Notes under the pieces: model-generated | Databases searched by the model: none | What the model was told of the DNA's origin: nothing | Seen by the model: the letters and a program-made list of their open reading frames with translations, nothing else | Translations under genes and position numbers: made by a program | In this document: positions 48,301-57,300 of the stretch, piece by piece | How the letters are laid out: each line of letters starts with the position of its first letter | Numbering within the stretch: the first letter of the stretch is position 1 | Assembly: GCA_910589415.1 (NCBI GenBank) | Contig: OU342633.1 | Span: forward strand, 42,724,210-42,788,209 | DNA length: 64,000 bases | From: Malachius bipustulatus | Taxonomy: Eukaryota > Arthropoda > Insecta > Coleoptera > Melyridae | Direction: 5' to 3'

Positions 48301-51300
48301 CGAAATTAGATGCTGTCAACTTTCCACTTAGTGAAATTATTTATTATCTCCCAAAACTCATATTTTGCTAATGATCATGAACTAATGGAGTGATAAACAG
48401 TCATACGATCATACGGACTTCATATTAAATATTTAAAAAAATTGAAGAATTGATGTTTCATCTTCTCAAAGCCGTTTATCTTCAGAGCTCATTATTAAAA
48501 TGAGATACCGCCTAATGCGTGTGCATCATTAAAAATTTGATTTCTCGGTTAATATGCGAAATACTATGACATGATATTTTTTGTTTCTAAATCAATAATA
48601 ATTATTAATTTATTATCGAAACTTATACGTAGGTGGGTTTCTCTGATAGAATAAATTTGACGGATTTTTAATCTCTCCCACCATTGCATGGGATCTCGAG
48701 AGCTAGAACAGATGTTTTTTTTGTTTTCAAAAAAGAGTTTAATAAATTTTTAAAATTTAATTTGAATTTAATTATTTGAAAAACATAATTTAATTTGAAA
48801 TTTATATTTTCAGATTTTTTGCTTCCTTGATTTTGTTAGAATCGAATGACACAAAAAATAAATATGATGGCCATAAGAAAAAAAGTTCACTATTATGGAA
48901 ATGCTGGGATCTAGTTGGCTTTGAAAATATTTGAAATGGTAGGTTTTTGACGATTTTTTTTAAATTTTATTCACTTTGGACAATGAAAAACATTGATAAA
49001 AGAAGAGATATCGATTTTTCATTTTTTCAGGATATTTCAGCAACAATTGATGATGTTAGCCTAAATTTTGTTCCAGATTCTTAATTACCAAATAATTGTG
49101 AAACTTTTCTCTCATTTAAAAGAACCTTAATTAATATATCTTACAGTTTCCCATACTTTTTGGCAGATTTGGTGCAGCAAGGTAAGGCCTTTGTCTCCAG
49201 CCGCAATATTATCTGAGCCTGGCACTAAGTCACTAAGTTTTTTAAGAGCTGTTTCGACTTCGTCTCTCAGAATTGACTGCTTACACTCCAAATCTTTGAA
49301 CGAGAGATTCTCCTTCAGATCTCTTAAAATCTCCTCAGGTGCCATAAGCTTCTTGCAGTATTGAAGCCATCTGTCTACAATTTCAGGTATCGTGGTCAGT
49401 CTGACTCCGGTGGACTTATTCATTGGGAGATAATGTTTGAAAGTTTTTGAAAGCATCTTCACTTTTTCAAATAGAGCCTTTGGTTGGGTTTGGTTTGCAT
49501 GTTTTTCAGTAACCTCAGTAACATGATGATTTGTGATCATCACATGATGATGATGTACAAATCTGTGTCAATCCTAAACTTTCTGTTAATGCTCTCTTCT
49601 GTTTCGCTCGGAGATCAGTTCCCAAATGCTTAACGTTATTCATGGCTTCCTTGGTTGCTTTTTGGGAGATTTTAGTTAGAGGTTTACAGATTTGACGGCA
49701 AGCTCAATGGAGTGTTTCATTTCTGTCCAAAGTTCATTGGAGTTCATTTGCTCGTTTTTCTCGTTATACCACGGAATGGTTTTTGAAGGACAGTGAAATC
49801 TGAGACAGATTTTTGAGACCAAAGACCAGTTACTTCCACATTTCCACAATCCAGTCCAGGATAAGTCTTTACATCTCTAACAGAGCTTTTCCATCTTCTC
49901 TTGCTAAGAATGTAATCAATTTGGTGGCGTATACGTCGATCAGGACTCAGGAGATCTCCAGGTATACATTCTTCTGATGAGAATAATTGTTCATCAAGAA
50001 GTGCAGTCCTTTGTCCTGTGATATATTTTCCTACCACCCCATGTAGATGGGTATGAGTGTTTGTTTCCCCGATTTTGGCATTGAAGTCGTCAAGAACGAT
50101 TGAAGGCTCTATGTATCATACACTTTTATGAGGTTTAGGTTGACGGGCTTTGCTTGTGCTTTCAGGGTATTTATTCGATCGTTGATACATCAAAAGATTT
50201 CCTTTTCTGTTGTGTAATGGTAGTGCCCACTATTTTTTCAGTTTTCTGTAATTCCGGTGAAGATTCTTGTGAGTGAAAAAGTACATAAAACGACACATAG
50301 TGCGGTGAGTCTAGTGCGGTGGCATATAATTAGCACATAATTATCGTGCAGCTCATTTCCCATATTCCTGGAGTGGGGGGTGTAGCTTTATTTTTTCTTC
50401 TTCTAGTACTTTGACCATTGGTTATCATGTATATTGTATACCATGTTGACAATCATTGTTTTGTTGACAACTGCTCGGAATAGTTGAAGTGTATAGATTT
50501 CCCGTACCATTGCCTCAAAGTCTTCAACCACGATGTTCTTCTCCAAGATCGCATATTTCTCCGGGTGTCCTTTGTCTTATAATGTAACTTATAATGTCAC
50601 GTTAATAGCTCTACGCACCTCTATAATTGATTTGAGGAAATAGTTTTAACTTGACAGTTACATCTACGAATTTTATCAACAGAAAAGAACGGTATATAGT
50701 TGCAGTTTCACACTAATTACTGAAGATCAGGAAATGAGATCGAGCAAGAACTTCGTTCATTTTATTATTACTTCTTTTCTTTTCTCGCATATTAAATTTT
50801 TTCTTGTCTCAATGATTTCCTCCTTCTAAGTCTTATAAACTTTGTCAGTGAGGAGATAATTACGCTGTCTGCGCGTAGTCGATTCGCTTGAAAATCTGAA
50901 ATTTAACGCCTTTTGCACAAGGATCACGGTTTACAAACATTCAAGAATAGAATATTATGTAGGCCAGTCACACCTTCTGCCTTTGCAGGAAATCAACACC
51001 GAAATTAACTATAATCGACTTGCTTAGGAAAACAGAGCATTTTAATGCAAATTACAACACAATGCGTAAAATTACAATTTACAATAATTATTAAGATAAT
51101 GACAATTATTATTACTCTTAATACGCTAAGAAATTTTACTTATACTCGTTACATGCATGCATTGAAGTGTTAAAAGGTTCAATCTTGAATTTCAAAAGGT
51201 CTTTGATATTATTAAAATAATTTCACACATTTTCTTTGCTTTCTTTGATCTTTATGATCGATAAACCGCTGTCTGTTCAATTTTGCTACCTCAGGTCCAA

Positions 51301-54300
51301 TCAGCAGGCCAAAGCACTCCTCGTAATCTGTAATGCATTTAAGCGTACTTTTACTTATTGCGTCGCTCAAAGAAATAAACCAGTTCTGCAAGAATTAACA
51401 GTTGAGTTCGCGTTATGTAACAGGGCAGTAAAGATAATTAAGCAAGATCCTAGACGAGATCGTTATCTATTGTATGACATACCAAGGAACGCGCGTAGAT
51501 CAGCATACCTCAACTATGCAGAGTTTTTCGTCACTATATCTGTTCTGTTAGGACACAAATTTATCTACTTACTTTACCACATTAAGTCCATTGAGTCAAT
51601 AAATAAATACCCAGTTACCATGCACTTACCACCAGTTCTAGTTACCACCCAAGTGCAGTGCCAGTGAGTATGGTCAGAGGAATCATTTACTTATACCATA
51701 AGTTATTTTAATTACCCACCTATGGCTATGAATACAAGTTTTAACTGCAAAATTATTGTTAATTATTGTCATTAAGGAAGCTAATACCTTATAAAAGTTT
51801 TCAAATATTTTTAAAGATGAACGACATGCTATACCATTTGAAATTCGCTTGGAAATATGAAATTTAACGCTCTTCGCACAATGATCACGCTTTAAAAACA
51901 TTCGAGATTTTTTTATTTATTAAGGTTAACGTTGATCATTGTACAAAGATGGTCTCGCGGGAACTCTTCTGAAAATTCAGTAAACAACATCAGTTTTTTC
52001 TCCATGAGCTTCTGGAAAGCCTTATTATTATAATCGCAGTGTAGAAAAAATTTCCAGCTTCTTGAACTAAATTATGGAAGTATATGGTATATAAACATTA
52101 AACAGAAGTTAATTTTTACTGCGGGATAGATGAGTAGAAACAAAAATTATAAAATACAACATTACAAAGTTTCGTTAATTGATTAACGTTTCATGAAAGA
52201 TTCATCTTCTTTCTTCAGACGCTCTCTAGGTGGACCATAAGGGGCAACATGTTTGAATTCATCAGAAATTTCTTGTCAAATAGAAGCTTCCAAGTTAGAG
52301 CTTGTAACGTACATTTCGTACGTACCGGCTAGATGCCGGTAACACAGAGACGACGGCGGGCGCGCGCAGTGAGTGAGTGATAGTGGCGTTTAGCGGCCGA
52401 CTGAAGGCCTCGAGTTCGTCGAGTCTCGCGACCTCGACTGTCGAGTTGAAATCAGGTGCGTTTCATCATTATACCTGCGTTTTCACTCTCTTTCTCTCCT
52501 GGAAATTCGCGGATGAAGGGTCCGCAAACACCTGAAGTTTCCTGAAATGGCGTCGTGAACTTTCACGTTAATTATTATAAGAATCAACTACGTTTTTGGC
52601 TTGGTGAGTGTCGTAAAATGATTTTCTTAAATTGCGTTAGAATTATACAGATCATATTTTCTTAATACCGTATGCTAATTTAATTACAGCGTTTAAATCC
52701 GATCGTCTTCGCTCCGCTTGTAAAACTTTGCCGATCACATGTTTGATCTCAACATATCTTGAGGACGGGACATCATTTTATTCACCCTCGGCAAGCAGAC
52801 TCGATCGGACCGTTCATTAATGCAAGAGTGTTTCTGATATCCATGAAATTACAGCTTTTTCCCTACGGATTGATTTTTCCCTGGAGGCAACTTTCTCCCC
52901 GGAGGCAATTTTTTCCTGGAGACATTCTTTTCCCTGGAGACATTCTTTTCCCTGGAGGCATTTTTTCCCTGGAGTCAATTTTTTCTTGGAGGCAATCTGT
53001 TTCCTGGAGGCCATCTTATTCCCTGAGGCACCTGCCTTTTCCGTGCCAAGCAGATTGTCCGGAGCCAAGCATGAAGATCCAGGCCACTTCCAGCTAGACT
53101 TCTGAAGAGCCATACGAAGCTAAGTGCCTTGTGAACATCCGACCAATTCATTCTGCTCAACCGCACGCTCTTGTTTTTTACTATCTGTTAACCGTGCTCA
53201 AGAGTGTAATATTAATCACTGTGATATATTTTATATTTTAATAAAGAGTATCTGTTGTTCTGCTGACCTGCTTGTTATTGTTGACCCTCTTAGACTAGCG
53301 ACTCAACCTACGACCCTTGTTTTTCTTGTCTCATGCTCTCAGCGACTATTTTTCCCCTCTAGGGGTTAAATAGTTCGTTTCAAGAAATAAGAATTTCCAC
53401 CGGCGCTCATAGAACACCGGTCCTGTCAGAATACTCTAAAACTAACTGAAAAACCACTCCTGTGGATCCGAAGGCAACACTTGATACTGTCGTATGCAGC
53501 GAAAACCACAGCAAACCCACAAAACGCAGCATATCACTCCCTTTTCTCCACCAAATATGCAAATATATACGAGTCCAAGCACCGATCGAGCTGCCCACTT
53601 CACCGGACAATCATAAAAATACTGGCATCACTAAACCTCCCTCTAATATCAAAGTCTCTGAACCTAAGCCACAAAGTTCCCCCGTGGAGTATGCTCCTCC
53701 TCAAATTATAACCTCTCCCTAACTGCACTTCCAAAAAGTACCACCCCCCCCCTTCTGAATACTCGAGACATTACAAAGATACCATCAGTGCTGCAGTGGT
53801 GATTCATACTGATGCTTCCAAGTCGACAAGCGGGGTAGGTGTAGATTTCAATCCCAACATCTCCCATTAAAATCTCTCTCCCACTTACCTACGTATAGTA
53901 TTTTCTCAGCCGAACTCATCGGAATTCTCCAGGCAGCAAAATATACCCTCAAAAACCCAAGCAAGAGCTTCCTCATATGCACTCACTCACTCAGCTCAAT
54001 CCAAGCACTACAAAAAATGTATTCCAGTAACCCCATTGCAATCCAGATCCAACAAACTATAGCAAAAGCAATTGAACAAAGAGGCAAGAAGGTCACCATA
54101 ATGTGGTACCCGTCACATGCCGGCATCACAGAAAACGAAAAAGTAGATGCACTCTCAAAGGAAGCAGCTGAACTCCCCCAACTGAACAATCCCCTCGCAA
54201 CACACTATGATGTCATATTATGCACATACCGCCACGAACTGCAAAAAAAGTGGAAAGTGATTCCTTCAGGCTATGCAGTAGGAGGAATAAGCTTCCAAAA

Positions 54301-57300
54301 CCCCCCCCCCCTAATGAAATAAAAAGAAAACAACCTATCACGCAGAGAGGAAGTTATACTCACTCGGATAGCAACTGGTCACACAAACATAACACACAAC
54401 CACCTGTTCACAAAAGAGGATCCCCCCCTATGCCCTACATGCCAAACGCTCCTAACGGTCCGCCACTTAGTGACCGAGTGCCCATCAAAACATGCCAACA
54501 TTGCCAACAAACAACTCTACGGTTTTCACGACGAAAAGTCACTAAATGTTCTTATATCATTGAAAGAAAATGGCCTCGAACAGTTTTTCGCTTTTCTTCA
54601 ATTGTCTAACCTTTTTAAGGAAATATAGCTTAACACTGCTGTAACCCAAAATACCTGCCCTCTTCTCTCACAGAAATAAGTGCTAATAACCTCAGCAGTT
54701 GACGCACTTTAATAAAAAAAAAGATTCATCGCCATCAAAGCGGAAACGAAGTTCAGCAACTGTCAATGATGACCAAGGATCATATTAGTACTGTCCATGA
54801 TAAAATATAATTTACACAGGCATGGCCATTTAACACATAAAAAGTTGAACAATTTTTACAAATTTTCTCGAAAATGGCTGAACAGACTAAAAAGTAATAG
54901 CACTAAAGGCAGCTTTTCATTTTTAACAAATTAACTATTTGACATTCTTTAGTATTCTCGGAACAAAATCTCAGGTGCGTTTCGGAACAAAAATAGGTCT
55001 ATTTGGGAGGTAGGTAGTTCCGAGGACTCAGAAAAAATACAAAATTCAATTCAAATTTATCATCAAATTGTTGACCTTTCTCGACTATGTTAAAGGAGTT
55101 CTATTTAAGATGGAAACTTCTGATTTTGCCTTGTTGCGTATCTTCAACATAAGCAGACAAATATGCGTGAGATAACTTACGATCAACCCCTTTTACCAAA
55201 AGAGTTGCGGAACGGTAACTCATTCAGGCAGGTGTATTGTCTTCTCTCAAGAAGGGACAAAGATCTATTCTTTGTCTTGACAGTGGTGGTGGAGAATCAG
55301 ACTGTAGGAAAAAGTAGAACCTCGGTAGGACTCCAAACAATTCATTTGGGGTGGTTTGTTTAGGGACGATGCCGAACTTAGAAAGGCAGTATAATATCCT
55401 CGTAGAGACTTTGATGATGATGCTGTTTAATGGTATTAGAAAGGTGAAGTACTCAGAGACTTTCAAAATATTGATCTGATATTGTTGGATTCAAGTTGTT
55501 GAGAAAATTGAGCTTTCTCAAGAAGATTTTAGGTAATAGGGAGTGGGTAGTCTCCAAAAACTATAACAATAATTATAAAATCAAATTAGATTTTTTAGAT
55601 AAATGACCCACGCTGTTGACAGGTCAAGGGTTCAAAAGGAAATGGCCTACCCTTCCGGTCTAGCAAAACTATTTCTCAACTACACATGCGCGCCCTCGCA
55701 ATCCCTCTCTTCCTTGATGTCGCAGTTCGCTATTATTTTCACCAATAATGGAACGGAATTTCGAAAATCTTGTCTCTTCTTATTGAAGAGAAGCGCCACT
55801 AGTATGTAATATTGGAATGACGGTTACTACTTTATCATTTCATAATTTCCTGTCTACCTTCCCCACTAGTAGGTTTATTCAACAAGAGATAGCACCGCTT
55901 ACCGCTTGTACCATTCTTTGGTTTAAATCTTAACAATTTCTCTAAGATAACCAGGGGCAGGAGAGCCAATATATACCAAATTTTGCATGATTGTGACCTT
56001 TGAATTTTTTTCCTCTTGACTGTGCCCTGCCAATCAATCCCTTTTACTACTGCAATATCAAAGAAATTAGAGTTCTCTTAAAAAATCCAAGTTGTCAAAA
56101 TGTGATTAGAAACTTTTGACTGCAATCATTCCCCAGCTGTAACAAATATGTCTTCATTGCTCTGAAAATACACATCACATACCTAGTCATAAAAATGGCC
56201 CGTATGTATGCTCAAAAAAGCAGCCGATACCACTTAACATAACTGCTGACTCATTGCTCTGATCTTTCAGACGTTAAAATAGCGGAGAAGATAAATTTCC
56301 AATTTTAAATAATTAGAACAGATTTCTCTTCTAAACGATCATCTGAAGAGGTTCAGGTTTGTAAATAGGCATCCCACCTTTCCATTAGGTGACGGTTTCG
56401 AAAAAACTTAGTTTCTTTGAATATCTGCGGAACATGCGATCTAGTTTTTAACGATCTAATATTCTTCAGATGATGCAGCTGGATTTTTTATTTTCGATCA
56501 AATAGACGACTGCATATACAACCGATAAAATCTTCCTCTTTTTCTTAAGACAACAACTCTCACCCGTTTTCAAAAAAGGTTGACGATAATTGGATAATAT
56601 TATGCGGGATGTCCCAGCTCTGAATGTCTCTTCTGTCTGACGGTTGTCAAAGTCATTTTTATATGTTAGATCTAGTTCTGCCATTTATTTTCTCCACGAC
56701 CGACTGAACTCTTCTCTTCGATTTTTCCTTCGATCATGCTTTCCAGGATCCCATCGTTAGACTTTCGCTCTCTCCAGGAAACGTTTGTCCGAATCCGAGT
56801 AGGTAGGTACGATGGGACGATTTCTAAGTAGTATTCTCATGTCTTCGATACTAATCCGTGCAAGGACTCCTTGTACTCGAGAATCTATAAAGTTTTGGGA
56901 CGCTCTGAGGGTGACTGAAACACCTCCAGAGCATTGGACATCAGACCATGATGCCGTCTCCAATATCAGGCACTTCCATGAAGTGCCTTTTTTAGATCTC
57001 ATTGTCAATTTTGCACCCAACCATTGGTAGCGACTTACTGAACGTTCAACACCAACACCAACACCAACAACACAGAATATACATATAGCTAAGATTCGAT
57101 AATATAATGACGCTTTATACAAAAAAGAAAATTAATTGACATTTTTTACACGCGGATTGCTGGAAATATAGAAAAAGTTGATGTAAGTAACTGTGAACTA
57201 ACATTTTACCCAATTGTAATGTAACTGTATAAAGATATGAAAAAATGACTCTATTATACAAACTACTTACTACTTGAATAAAATAAGTGTACTTATATTG

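Larger units (their letters stand above)
52207..54720 (+). mobile_element. 5'-truncated Jockey/I-like LINE, split by a solo LTR
   Basis: The insertion is framed by AAGATTCATC at 52197-52206 and again at 54721-54730, a 10-bp target duplication, with an A-rich tail (AATAAAAAAA) before the right copy. Left of the LTR lies RT sequence FIRNFLSNRSFQVR; right of it RISTGAHRTPVLS, then KPLLWIRRQHLILSYAAK, the RT-RNase H linker (KVPPWSMLL), RNase H (VIHTDASKSTSGVGVD and WYPSHAGITENEKVDALSKE) and a CCHC knuckle (CPTCQTLLTVRHLVTEC), ending with a stop at 54628. The RT palm, including the YxDD region, is absent between the two halves. Frameshifts and stops show it is inactive. Confidence 0.88.

Noticed and set aside
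41389..52302. One 13-kb LTR retrotransposon formed by the two LTR copies
   Set aside because: The interval holds calpain exons, foldbacks and part of a LINE, with no gag-pol in the right orientation. AACT flanks copy 1 on both its own sides, so each LTR is separate.
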